The notes below the pieces were generated by a model. That model was not told the DNA's origin and did no database searches. It saw only the letters and a list, made by a program, of their open reading frames with translations. From positions 2,852,001 through 2,916,000 of the forward strand of contig JAGSPU010000052.1 of the NCBI GenBank assembly GCA_019321725.1: a DNA stretch of 64,000 nt, read 5' to 3'. The first letter of the stretch is position 1, and the number at the start of each line of letters is the position of its first letter. Below, piece after piece: positions 40,414 to 52,464 of this stretch. Source of the DNA: Paulownia fortunei. Lineage: Eukaryota; Streptophyta; Magnoliopsida; Lamiales; Paulowniaceae. A program made the translations under genes and the position numbers.

Positions 40414-41323
40414 CTATGGAAAATTCAAGTGTTTTTTTCTTACAAGAATTGTGAAAACTCACATTCTCACTCACACTTGTTACTTAATTTGCCTACAACT
40501 TTTTCTTCTCTCTTGTGACATTTAATAAGACATAAATTTTCAATTTTCACATTTGCATTGGATTTGATTAAACAATGGCACGCCCTCGATTTCGGTTTGT
40601 TGAGCCTGTATCTTTTAAAGGGGCAACAACATCATAATGAAATAGCAATTAATTTGCTTTTATGGCATGAAATTGCAATTTGTGCATTAATTTTAACAGA
40701 TTGATATTAATTTATGCCTTAGATATTTTAGTTGGGGTTCATCTTTGTATGTGTTGTCTATTCCTAGTATGAGTTCGAGTTCAAAGCTTGGAGACAACCT
40801 CTAGACTTACTGTCTTGGTCTGACTCTGTTTGATTTTTTTATCATAAGTTTGTATTATATTTCATATTACATATTACTTGTATGTTGTGCTTTATAAATT
40901 ATACGATCTCTCCGATGCATTAATCAAATCCACCACATAATCTTTGATGAATTTAAGTCTACCAAGTGGAAGCAGAGATATTCATAAATTTCTTTATCAT
41001 AATTTTTAGCAAATAACCCTAATTTAAATTTAATAATACATCCCAATATGGACCATCAGTATATATATTTTATGGGCCAAATTTATTGGAGATAAATTAA
41101 AAACATAAAATATGTTCCTCTTCTAAAACTTAAACCCGAAGCAAATTGCAGAAAATAAACCAAGTCAAACCGTCCATTTTTATTGAATATTGAAGATTGT
41201 TTCTCAAAACAAAAAGAAAAAAAAAACTGATACTGTTGTGAAGATCTACGGAAAAAGTTTCTCTTTCAAACTCTGTTTTGTTTCTTTCTTTTGTTGCCAC
41301 CCTCCATTGAAAACAATACGAAT
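40414..41323. other. Intergenic, between GUX-like gene and FIS1
   Basis: The 3' end of the glycosyltransferase and the FIS1 promoter and leader, on the same strand. No separate gene is seen. Confidence 0.6.
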
Positions 41324-44300
41324 ATGGAGGCAAGATTAATCAATTCTTCGAGTCTGTCACTAATTTCTTCGGCGGTGGAGACCACATCCCTTGGTCCACT
41401 CCTGATGTTATCCTCGTACGCATATTTCTCTCCCTCTATTATTTTTTTTTTCTGCAGTTTTTTTCTAACTAAAATTTTCTATATAAATTGCGATAATCGG
41501 CCAGAATAGATTTTTTTTGGCTTTATGTCCTTATTCCTGGCATGGGTTTTCAATTTCTGTTGTAAGGATACAAACTTCTTGAGTAAGTTAATATTTATCT
41601 TTGGGGATGCGTTCTTTTTACTTTCCTTTTTTGTTGTTTCAAAAACATCTGCATAAAATTTTGCTCGTATGTAATGGAAGGATAACTGTTTGTGTGTATG
41701 TCTGAAAGATGCTTTGGACTGTTGTTTGCGCCTTTTAGATTTGGCTTTATGTGTCTGTGAATTCTCTGAAATGGATGTAAGGTCTGCTATGAAAGGGAAA
41801 ATGTGGGTTATGAGCAGTATGAAGGGGTGTAGTTTGAGAAAGGTGTCCGTGGAGTGTGGTTGGATGCAAGAAAAGTTTGTTTCTTGAGAGAATTTTGACG
41901 GTATGAATTGGGTTTGGAGTTTTCCTGACCCTGTTGTGTGGTGGTTTGCTTAATGATTTTGGCTTTATTAGATATTTTTGGTTATTCAATTCTAGGAAGG
42001 TCTTGACAGTATTATTTGTTTCATGTGTAGAGGTTTTGAGGCCATATATGAATGATATTGAGGTCCTAACAACAGGTAGATGGTAATTATGGATTAGGTG
42101 TTTGTCCATTGAATAGATAGCATCTTTTGAGGGGCTTATTTTAGTGTAGCGAATTTCTGTTAATTGGTTTATAACTAAGGATAGTTGCTCCTTACTTTTG
42201 ATAGCTTATGAAAGTGGACTATTTAAGAATCTAAAGGATCTGGCATTTAAACTTATGGAGACTCATAGAAGTTACATATTCATGAATTTTACTGGGAATT
42301 TAGGTCAATGACTTTTACATTAAAATATTCCAATGTGAAGGCCTTAGTCAATAAGTTGATGGACATCTCAAAGGCATAAACTAAGAAATGTACCTCAATG
42401 AGCAACTTGAAAGTTCCTGAATACTTCAGCTGCAAGCATCCAATGGAAGATTTATGCCCCTCAGATCTTTCGGCACTATTGCATTGTGATAAATATGGAG
42501 CTGGATAATAACCAGACGCCACATAGAGCTTTGTACAAATCATAAATCAGCTTTCCCTGTTAATTACAAGTTTGATGATTGCATTTGGGTGATTATAAGT
42601 GGAATGCCATGGCAAATAATTAGTCCCAAATGCGTCTCTCTACCAAAAGCTCTATTATGTTGTAAAACTGATGTGAAACTGGAGCGTAGAATTGGAACTT
42701 GGACCAATGGGTATATTAAGTGAGGTCAGCCATTATAGAGTTTTCTCTCCTAATTAGTAGTTTAATAACAAATGCAATAAATTTTTTAAGTAACCTTCCA
42801 TGCCAAATTCCTTTTATCTAGGTTAGTCTTGCAATATCCTTGTTGGTTCCAGTCATTATATTCAATAACTCCCTCTTTTAGCGGCACCCGGTATTAATTT
42901 TACTTTGTCAATATAAGTATCAATACACTCATAATACAATATTTGTTGGATTTTATCAACTTTATCTATTAACTATATTACCTCTGCTGCCGCATCACAT
43001 TATAATCACAACCAGTAGGTCACTGCTGTCTAATTGTATTAAAACTACAATCAATCTGTGCTTATGTCATCCTGCAGACATTGACCTTGTCTGCCCTTGA
43101 GAGTTAAGAGTATGTGAGAAACTAGTAGAGACTCCTGATTCTTCCCCTAGCCCTTCTATTGTTTATTATCATGCACGGTTTGCTTTTAGTTGGACCTTTA
43201 GTTTAGCTCAATTCAATATTTTTTGGTTAGTTTTTCACTTGCATATATTTGGTATTTCTTAGGAGTTCTGTGATTTTTGGTATGCCTAATGATGCGTATG
43301 TGTGTGTGACAGAATGAAATCCAAGTTGGAGGAAACAATCTATGAATTTTGTTAGATCAGTCAATATGAAAAATAAAAGAGTCACACGTTTATATGAAGT
43401 AATGGACGGGTTGTATGTATATATATCAATAAATCAAATTGTTATTATTTACCCAAAGGGGTGTTTGTCCATTACCCTGGAACACAATACAAAGCTTAAT
43501 GTATTTCAAATGAAGAGTTAAAACTGAAGTCTCAACCAAACTGGATGGTGTATCACTTTAGCACTTCACTTTGTCTATCATCCTGGAAATTTCCTTAAAT
43601 TTGATTCATTGCCCTTAGAGAAGAAGGGAAAAGATTATTAGTGCTTGTCATTCTGTATTGCAGACGCTAGTTGTATTTACCCCTTGGACGTCTAATGTGC
43701 ATTAACTTCTGAAATCTCCTCTGAATACTTCTTCTTTCTAGATAGGCATTCATTGATTGAATAAGTAATGCTAGTGCCATCAATTGACTTATTGATCAGA
43801 TTATCTTTTATAAGCTAATTTAACTGTTATACACCTTATGTGACCATCTATCTTACATGTTCTGTCTTTTAACTGTCTAGTGCCTTAGTGTTCAATATTT
43901 TATACTATTGCAGAGCTGTGAGAGAGAAGTTGCGGAGGCTAGCAAAGATGAATCTAATGATCGAACAAATGAAAGTATTATGCGATTGTCATGGGTCTTG
44001 TTCATTCCAGACAACCTGAAGATGTGCAACGAGGGATAGCCATGCTTGAAGGTTAAATTTTAGATGGGCCAAATTTATAATTTGAGCTTTTGGCCTCGAG
44101 TATTAATAAATATCAGTACCTGGACTAATTGATCCTTTTTGACTGTATAGCAGACACTATTAACAGTCAGAGTTGCATAGTTCCTTTTTTTGCTGCTTGA
44201 GTGATTGGCTCTCCTTGGTCACATTACATGTACAACAGTTTCTTCTTATGTTGCTGTTACTGTTCTCTTGTTGCTGCCAGTTTCATTTTAGCTCTTTGGT

Positions 44301-45292
44301 GGTTGCATGTGTGATTGAGTTGTCTTCGTCTTTGCGTGAACCTCTCCTAAATTTATTGCAGCTTATGTGTTATAATGGTACCTGATCAACAATGGTATTT
44401 GGATGTTCATTTTGACAATAGTTGAATATGAAGTCTTTATAAAGAAATTCCACACCCAACGTGAGCTTTGTTCCCATCTCTTATAATGGATAAAGATCTT
44501 TTTAAGTCTTTATTTTTGAACATTAATTGTATATGAAGAGATTATCGTCATGAAAATCTTGTTAGTTGTGTGATTTTTTTCAAATTTCATCTTCTGAAGT
44601 TGTTCTGTTTAGATGTACTTTGCTTTGCCCTGCCTCTCTAATTAACTTATTTTCCTATCTTATACAATTGACTGAATGCAGTGGTGCATTTGACATTTGA
44701 TGTTAGTTTATGATTTATTTATGTGTGCATGATTTCTACTGGCAGCTTCACTAACCAACATTAATAGTCCATTGCAAAAGAGAGAGAAACTTTATCTGCT
44801 CGCTGTTGGATATTACAGAAGTGGGGACTATTCAAGGAGCAGGCAGCTTCTAGACCAGTGCTTGGAGGTTTGTTATCGCATTTTCATTTTTAATGCTGTT
44901 TGTTATCCATTGACTTGTGTCCCTCTAGCTCGCATGCAGGGCTACTGCTCCATGCTGAGCGCGGAGGGTGGACTACAACGTTGAAATCTTACATTGAAAA
45001 CAATTTTCCTGACATTTTTCTTCTTAAAAAATTACCATGTTCTATGTTTGTTAGATTGCGCCTGACTGGAGGCAAGCTCGCTCTCTAAAGAAAACTGTTG
45101 AAGATCGAATAACTAAAGGTAATTACCAAACTTTAAAGCTTAGATGTGCCTCTTTGATTATGACCATAGTTGACCTGATCTTTACCATGTTCAATGTGCA
45201 TTGCAGATGGCGTTATTGGAATTGGCATCACTGCAACTGCTGTTGGACTTATAGCAGGTGGGATAGCAGCTGCATTGGCTCGGAAGAACTGA
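41324..45292 (+). CDS. FIS1: Mitochondrial fission 1 protein
   Basis: A tail-anchored adaptor on mitochondria and peroxisomes that promotes division with the dynamin DRP3. The five exons are 41324-41415, 43914-44051, 44746-44867, 45055-45118 and 45207-45292. Restored exon 1 reads MEAKINQFFESVTNFFGGGD then HIPWSTPDVIL; exon 2 adds SCEREVAEASKDESNDRTNE and MRLSWVL. The tetratricopeptide core is in exon 3 (KREKLYLLAVGYYRSGDYSR, QLLDQCLE) and exon 4 (IAPDWRQARSLKKTVEDRI). The last exon gives the tail anchor GVIGIGITATAVGLIAGGIA with a basic end ARKN, typical of plant FIS1. Two single-base losses are needed: after ATGGAGGC near 41332, and near 44000, restoring VHSRQPEDVQRGIAMLE. Intron 1 is long (2.5 kb) and holds no other gene. 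Total length (about 167 residues) is normal. Confidence 0.94.
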
Positions 45293-46387
45293 TCATCTTG
45301 ATGCTTTTTTTATATTCTATCATGCCTTTGCTTTGATGTAAAGGTGCTGCCATTATTTCATATGAAGAAATTTTACCTGGAACCTCCATTAGTCCCCTGT
45401 GCTGAATATATGCATAATCTGACTTTGGTGGATGGTGTTGAATTATTTTTGTTTTGTCCCAGGTGGAAAAAGTTAATTTTGTAGGGAACTGATATAGGTT
45501 CTTGTGGCATGGCAATACCCTCTCTAATTTATGTTTTTTACCAGATCAATTTAATGTTGCAGCACAGTTCCTCGTGGATCAAAGTAATCTCCTTTTTTTT
45601 TTTGGGGGGGTGGGGGGTGGGGTGCGGGGTGTTGAATTGTACAAAATATGTTTTGGAACATGTAAATCTGAAAATGTTTTCGCATTCAATTAAGAGAAAT
45701 TTAATCATTCAAATTCCAAAACTACAAATACGACTCCCAAACCAAACGTTTCTTATTTATTTATTTTTTTGTTGTAATAGACAATTAACATTTTCTACCA
45801 AGTCAAGAAAACACTGAAGTCATGGTTTACTAAGTGACATAACTATACATGTACACATGGATTGCACTTTTGTTTTTAGGATGCCTTTCAGTTTTTTAAT
45901 TTTAAAAACTTTTCAGAAACGTTTGGGAGATATAATAGAGAAATAGTAAAGTTAAAAATTAAAAAAAATCTAATATATATATATATATATATATATTATA
46001 AGAAATTTGACAGTGTCAAATATATCTTTAATTCTTTTAAATTGGCGTATTTTCTTCTTTTATTTACCAACAAACTCTTATAGCTTATAACAATATCCCC
46101 TATTACCCAAGATCCTGATCATCAATAAGAGCATGGGGGCGTGGTTGATTTGAATAAGAATTCAAAACTTAGTCAAGAAACAGTTAAATTCTAATTTAAA
46201 GATTTTCTATCAAGACGTGTGTTCAAGACCACTGTACATAAAATCCTCGTATGTTCTGAAAAATTTCCACTACATGGCTAGAAACATCAGCACGCACCAT
46301 AATCAGCAAGTTAAATCAGAGAAGAAAATGCAGCCTCAATTATATCGAATAGAGTGAAAGAATGGAAGCCAGATATATAGTTGGATG
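45293..46387. other. Intergenic, between convergent FIS1 and AUG1-like
   Basis: 3' regions of FIS1 and of the AUG1-like locus. It contains the G-rich run at 45604-45629 and a (TA)n tract near 45975-45996. No gene is seen. Confidence 0.6.
45604..45629 (+). repeat. G-rich run with G-quadruplex pattern
   Basis: Runs of seven, six, four and four G separated by T, T and TGC. It lies about 310 bases beyond the FIS1 stop codon on the coding strand, so it could be in the 3' untranslated region or just past it. Confidence 0.7.
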
Positions 46388-47632
46388 TCACTCTGAAGAA
46401 GCAAGAGCTGACTGCAACACATCTTCAAGGTACTTCTCAGCAGCTGCATACTGCCTCTTCTTGTCCTCGATTGCAATGCCGCCAGAGCCTTGTCCTGGAC
46501 AAAATACGAGGCTCAGAATCAATCTCCCATAGCCAGAATTAAGAAAAGTGAAAATGCAGATTAGTGAGAAAGGAAACTACAAGAGGCAGGTCTTGATAGC
46601 TTCTCAAAGTGTCAAGGATTGATTTTGTTTTCTTCTCCAGGTCCTTTCTGTGCTCTGCCATTTCAACCAACACTCCATGACTAATCTCAGGGCTGTAGCC
46701 AACGTGATTGAGCATGCCTGTGTTGAAAATACTTGCAAGAATTAATATGCAGAATTCTTTTTCTTATTCTTCTTCTCTCGTTCGTTCCTTTAAAAAAAAA
46801 AAAAAAAAAGCCTGGATCAATGCACAAATTATACAAGAAGAACAATGTGTCAGGAAAAAAAAATAGAAATCCAATTTTGATCCTGACAATACAAAATAAA
46901 GAGAACCAACTCATATGGTGTCGGTAATGATATAAGAGTGACAAATAGAAAAGAAAACAACACCTGAGCCGTAAATATGTTGTTACCTTATAGTTAGAAT
47001 ACTGTTGCAGATACTTTCTTTCTTTGGAATCCATAATTACCAAGTTCGTTTTCCAGTGTTCCATTTGAGCTTCACAAGGATCTATATCATCTTCCAATTA
47101 TGCAAGTATTCTGCCAAGAAAATAAAAACAATTAGAAGGAAAAGAATATATTACACAGGTTACCAAAAACCATTTCACCAATTATATGATGGTCCCAAAG
47201 AAATATAAAAAATGATACCTATTCTAAAATTTGGAGACACAAGTATAATGTATTTATCATCCACGCAGTTTTAGCACAGGATCTCAAGCTGTGTATCATG
47301 AGAATGAATTAAAATTTGATGCAAATGAAACCACGAAAAAAAAAAATACTACTAGGTATAACAGAGTGATATGGTACCCTGCGAGCGATATTCCACAGCT
47401 TTTTGACGGAACGAGAGACTGGCAATATTGTGTAGTGAGCAATACTCCGAGGAGTGTACTCAAAATCTGGCACATCTTTCCCGGCTGCATCAAACTGGGA
47501 AACAAGCCATGCTTTCACTTCTGCAATTCGACCAGCATCAAAACCAGTGGTACCACTGCTCTTCGATGGTTCAGATGATATTATAAATGGTGTTGGAGGA
47601 GGATCACCTCCCCCAACTAAATAATCACTCAT
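46388..47632 (-). pseudogene. AUG1: Augmin subunit 1 (HAUS1/AUG1) copy, internally deleted
   Basis: AUG1 belongs to the augmin complex that recruits gamma-tubulin to existing microtubules. Four exon remnants are visible: 47378-47632, 46987-47110, 46581-46717 and 46388-46494, with usable splice borders. The first gives IAEVKAWLVSQFDAAGKDVP, DFEYTPRSIAH and, after one restored base, HNIASLS joined directly to FRQKAVEYRSQ. About 13 residues usually found between these are missing in frame. The second gives ILA, a TAA where the family has CAA (Gln), then LEDDIDPCEAQMEHWKTNL. The third has VGYSPEISHGVLVEMAEHRK and the fourth KRQYAAAEKYLEDVLQSAL. The central part, from AARIREIL to the TRKAI-RLTYLK region (roughly 85-95 residues), is absent; only 267 bases of AT-rich DNA separate the first two remnants. 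One further base is lost in each of exons 3 and 4. I read it as a decayed duplicate; a mis-assembled true gene is the alternative. Confidence 0.75.
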
Positions 47633-49544
47633 TTTTTCTCTTTCCTCTTTTCACAATTCTCAAACCTACAATGAAAACCTTCATTCACAAACATAACCAC
47701 CAATGAGTAAATGAAATCTCTATTAATGTTGAAACGTGCATCATAAATCCCAGTTCAAAAACCAAGTTCAATTTGTAAATTTTGTTCCTTGGTGTTCTTT
47801 TTTTTTTTTTTTTTTTCATTCACTTTTCAACAAATGGGTTTTTAAAATACGATAATAGAACAAAATAATATATCTTCTTTGAGGGGTAGATAAAAGACAA
47901 TTACAGAAAACTTACCAAAAAGCAGGAAATCAGAAATTGCAATTAGAAATGGTAAAATTGAAAACTTTCCTCATAATGGGCCTAAAATTGGGATAAAATA
48001 TTTTCAAAAGTCAATCCACAGCAAATTCAATTCTGTATGAACTACGGATAAAATGTGTCCAAACTTGACGAGGAACACAAAGCAAACAACAATCGGAACA
48101 CACCACGTACAGGCTTTCAAAGCGCTGAAAACTACATCATTGGACGGAAAAGAGGCCATAAATAGGAAATCTCACTATTAATAAAAACAAAAGATAGAGC
48201 TTTTTCGATTTCTCAAAAGGGCCTGGAACTATCACAGTGATTGAAATGTAGCATAATCTTCAAAACTGAATCTTAATTTGAACACATCACAGCAAAAACT
48301 CAAAACTGAGAATGTACGGTGTGTGTAAGCGAGAGAAACCTGGCAATCAAGAGCGTCGTGGGGACGCGCCGGGAGGAGAGAGTGGGATAATGGATCGCCG
48401 GCGAGAAATGGGTTTAAGTCTGCCTTACTTTTCCTTGTAAAACTGGAAACTTTGAACAATACCAAATATTTTAAATTTCACGGGTCGGCCCCGGCTGGTG
48501 TCAATTGGATAATTGTGTGTGAATTGAAATAGAATTAATAATTTCAAACTCGATTTAATTAATTAAAATTTTAGAAATGTTGAGATTTCAAAACAATCAC
48601 TAAAATTAATTTTAAAAACAAATTTTTTTTTGAGAACTTATTTTGGTCACATCATATACTATTTATTCAATAAATGGATTGCCCAGTAAGAATATATGAC
48701 TTTCAATGATGGAATTTCACATAGTACTTTTTTTCTCAATTAGACGTCATTGGACTGAACTATTGTTTGCTGTTAATTAATAAATTTGTTAATATTTTAA
48801 TAAAATTAATGTAATTAATCATTTCTCTCTCTTTAAAACTTACTGAAACTTAAACAATAGAAAATACTTGAAATATTGTTGAGGTGATTCCTCATGTGAA
48901 ATTATTAATAATTATTCACACTTATATCGAAGCTACCACAGAGCTTTAGATGGTATGAATAGTAATGGGCCAAGATTTATATTCGGGTGCTTTCTTTGAG
49001 AATTATATACGGTTCCAAACCTCCTCTCCATAATCAAACCTCCCTTCTAAGCACATTCTTTGAGATTTATATACGGGTATGATTCAATCCAAACCTCCTG
49101 TCTATAATTGAACTTCCGGGCCTAAGCACAGACCGCTTAAACCAAAAATATATATATTCATATGATGCTCCAACTCTGTCATTGTAACCAAAAACAGGAT
49201 TATAAATTATGAAAAAGTACATGGCCCCATCTTTTCCCAGTGAGCAGCCTACAGGCTTCTCCGAATACCATTGAATTTTTTCAACCGTGAAGATAAGGTT
49301 CAAGTTCTTGAATCTTGATCGTACTATGCATGAATTCACCAACTACAGATATGAAATGGTATTACCATTAGCTGCATCAGCTTGTAAATTTATAATCTAG
49401 AAGCTCTTGGCAAAGCACATCATGAAAACCGAAAGATACAACATGGTAGAAATTTCCAAAGTTTTACAGCAGCCGAAGGAAGAATCGCCTACACAGAACA
49501 AATACATGGAAGTAGAAAGACCTAACGAGATTGGTGTAAAGACG
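47633..49544. other. Intergenic, between AUG1-like and NRPE5-like
   Basis: Upstream region of the AUG1-like locus and 3' region of the NRPE5-like gene, both on the minus strand. A 49-50 kb segment contains two similar TTATATACGG and CTCCTCTCCATAAT-type stretches (about 49000 and 49070), a diverged local repeat. No gene is seen. Confidence 0.55.
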
Positions 49545-51954
49545 TCACCAAACACAGCGATAAGTTACATGTAACTGGGTCAGTTCACCACTGTATGTGA
49601 CCTTCACAACCTGTCCTTTCTCCAGTCCATAGTAACGAGCTATTGCATCTTTCTGCAACATCCGCGGAAGCTGGGAAAAAAGTTGAACTGATATGTGAAC
49701 AGATTATCGGAATATTTTTCATAATCTAACTTCATTGAATGTGGAGGATATGTGTGTGTCCCTTAACAATTACGAAAGACTAACCTGCTTTTCATCTATG
49801 CTGTACTTTTTTAGTAGATTTTCTTTCTCATCAGTCAGCACTTGATGCTTTGGCTTCAGTTCATGCTTAGTTATGTTGACAAGCAAGTCCGTGATCTAAA
49901 TAGCATGGCAATATTACAAGAACTCAAGGTCAATCTCTAAATCAAAAGAAACATTCAAGTGATTGTAACATGAGTTAATTAGTTATATGCAATTCTAAGA
50001 TTACGATGACAAAATCGAAAGAAATGAATTTAATATGGATATGCAAAAAAAAAAAAAACAGAAGGAAATGGAATAAATGCGTCATTTGAAAATGTAGTAA
50101 TTTTACGACATTTACAAGGGAAAAGAGTTCTGCATAATCAAACTTCCTCGCTAATGAAAGAGAGCACTTCGACTAACAAAGATCATATATAACACAATGG
50201 TTGCGTGAAAAATAAATAAATAAATAACAGGATATTTTATCAATTGCAGCATATGTTGAGGCAAAAGCTAAAGCACTACCACCAGGAATGCTAGTGCGAT
50301 GTTTATTTGGAATGCATCAGGTCAAAGTAATTCCCAAAACTGGCAGGAGAATTGTACTTGATCACCAGCATCAGATTAAAATTTGAAGTTAAGAATTAAT
50401 TCAGATTCTAACTAATAATGCAAAACTAGTTCATGGTAAAAAAGAAAAAAGAAAAAGACTAACAGCAAAGAATTAGAGATTTACCTGGAAAATTTCAACT
50501 TTGAATGAGAAAAGATCCACAGCTTTTAAGGCCTGGTTAGTTATTTTATTCTGCAGTACCAATATCAGCCGACTTAGGCTGTCTTTGTTAACTATCAGAG
50601 TTGCAATCGCACGGATAACATTAACCTTAACTATGTTCGGACCACAGAATAGAACTAGAACCTGCAATGCAAAACATCGAACATCTCAGCACATTCAAAC
50701 ATAAGGACTTGATGCTTGTGACAACGGACCAACACAAAAACCATAGACCACAGAATCAGAAATCATTAAGGAAACTACAGAAACATACACTTCAATCAAC
50801 TGAATAAGAGATCATTTTCTGTCACACATTAACATAACCATGTTTCACAAGTTAATATATAGTGGTGGACCCCCACAACCAATTCAAATCTAAGTGAAGA
50901 ATGAAAAAGAACAAAGAAGCATTACATTCGATTATAAGTCAGAGCAACAGATATAAATTCTTTCACTGCAAATGCTGTTAGCTTTTCATGGAACTCTCCA
51001 TCCACCCTAAAAAACCCTCTGAACAAGGTCAGGACAATAAATTGGGGGAACAGAATGGCTCCTTTAAAGCTTATAGTACAGGTGTGTTATGCTTTAGGAC
51101 AATGTGTTCACCATCTTTTAATTCATAATCAACTGTTAACAGGCAAAAACTTATACTGGCATATATCAGATCCTCAAGGATTTAGTGCTATCATATTCAA
51201 AACTCTCAGGGAGATGGGGTGTTTCATGAAATGCTTTACTAACAAGACCATTCTTCATAAGTTGCTTCTAAATTTATGATCATCTTAGTTTCTTGGTACA
51301 TGTCCAAATGAGAGTTATAATAAAAAAAATCAACTGAGGTTAGTTAAATGTATAAATCTTCGTGCATTTTTCCCAAGGAAGATCTATTTGTGCTCTTTTT
51401 GACTACTTTGGAAAGGTGGCTGTATGTAACTACTTAGGCAGGTGTTTATATACCAGTTGCCGATTTCCTAGACTTCTGTATTCCCAACTCAACTTAAAAG
51501 ATTAGATAACCATCTGGAACCTGCAATAACCAAACTTGCATATATGTACTTTTTGGGGACTCAAATTTGACTTATTCATCAGAAATTTCCATCTATTAAT
51601 GGCTCAGTTGAAAATTTCTCAATGTCCAGGGGGACCTTGAACCTTGTTGCAAGAGGAATCCTCAAACATGGACCAAGGATTTCAACCATAGCAACCAACT
51701 AGGCCGCGATCTGATACATATTTTTATAGTTCCAAGGAAAAAAATTGTGGAAAATTGGAAATAAAGAAACAGTTTCTGTAAAAGTGAGTTCTACACTGCA
51801 GGCTAGGAGAAACCAGAAACAGAGCTACGCACTTTCCAAAATTTGCCAGATAATGAAATTAAAGGGGAAAAAAAACACTCTTCCTCTAAACTGCAAAGCG
51901 CATTAAAAAAAATGCAGCATTCAGAAAAGAAAAAGCTCTTCTAACCCAAGAAAA

Positions 51955-51986
<32 letters not shown>

Positions 51987-52464
51987 AAACTTCAAAAAAA
52001 AAAAGCTACTAGTAATACTTCAACTTACTTCCTCAAAAAGAGTATTTCTTCCTCATTGCATGTGGGGGGATAAAACAACAGCCATCTCTCCCCAAAAGAA
52101 ACAGAAAAGAGCCAAAAGCAAATATCAAAAAAGAAGAAGAAGAAGAAGAAGAAGAAGAAAAAGAAAGCAAAAATAGTGGGAAAAGCCCAAAATTCAGAGA
52201 CCTTAATTGAAGGATCGTCCTTGTGAAGAGCAGTAATCCTCAAGTCATCAACATCAGGCATCTGCCCATGCTTATTTCGAAATTCTTGAAGTGAAACCTC
52301 AATCTCACAACTCGGCACCGCGAATCCACGGTCCTTTAGCATTTCCAGCATCGTTCTTCGTGCCAAATAGTATCTGTGGCTCTCAATGCTGCCGTCATCC
52401 AACAAACTGCTCAGGCAGTTCCCCAATCTTTCTTCCCATCACCATCCACTGCTTCTTTCTTCAT
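49545..52464 (-). CDS. NRPE5: RNA polymerase V fifth-subunit-like protein (Rpb5 family)
   Basis: An Rpb5-family subunit of the plant-specific type used by RNA polymerase V in RNA-directed DNA methylation. Exons (minus strand): 52202-52464, 50485-50661, 49785-49895, 49545-49670. The jaw domain reads [20 protein letters not shown] and [20 protein letters not shown]. The middle has [19 protein letters not shown] and [20 protein letters not shown]. The conserved C-terminal assembly domain reads [40 protein letters not shown] and THVxxRCVW-type end [11 protein letters not shown]. The extended N terminus and the SHRYYLARR motif favour NRPE5 over the common NRPB5. The ATG at 52464 ([18 protein letters not shown]) needs one extra G in the run 52421-52424; without it no ATG opens the conserved frame. 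Total is about 225 residues, normal for the family. Confidence 0.9.
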
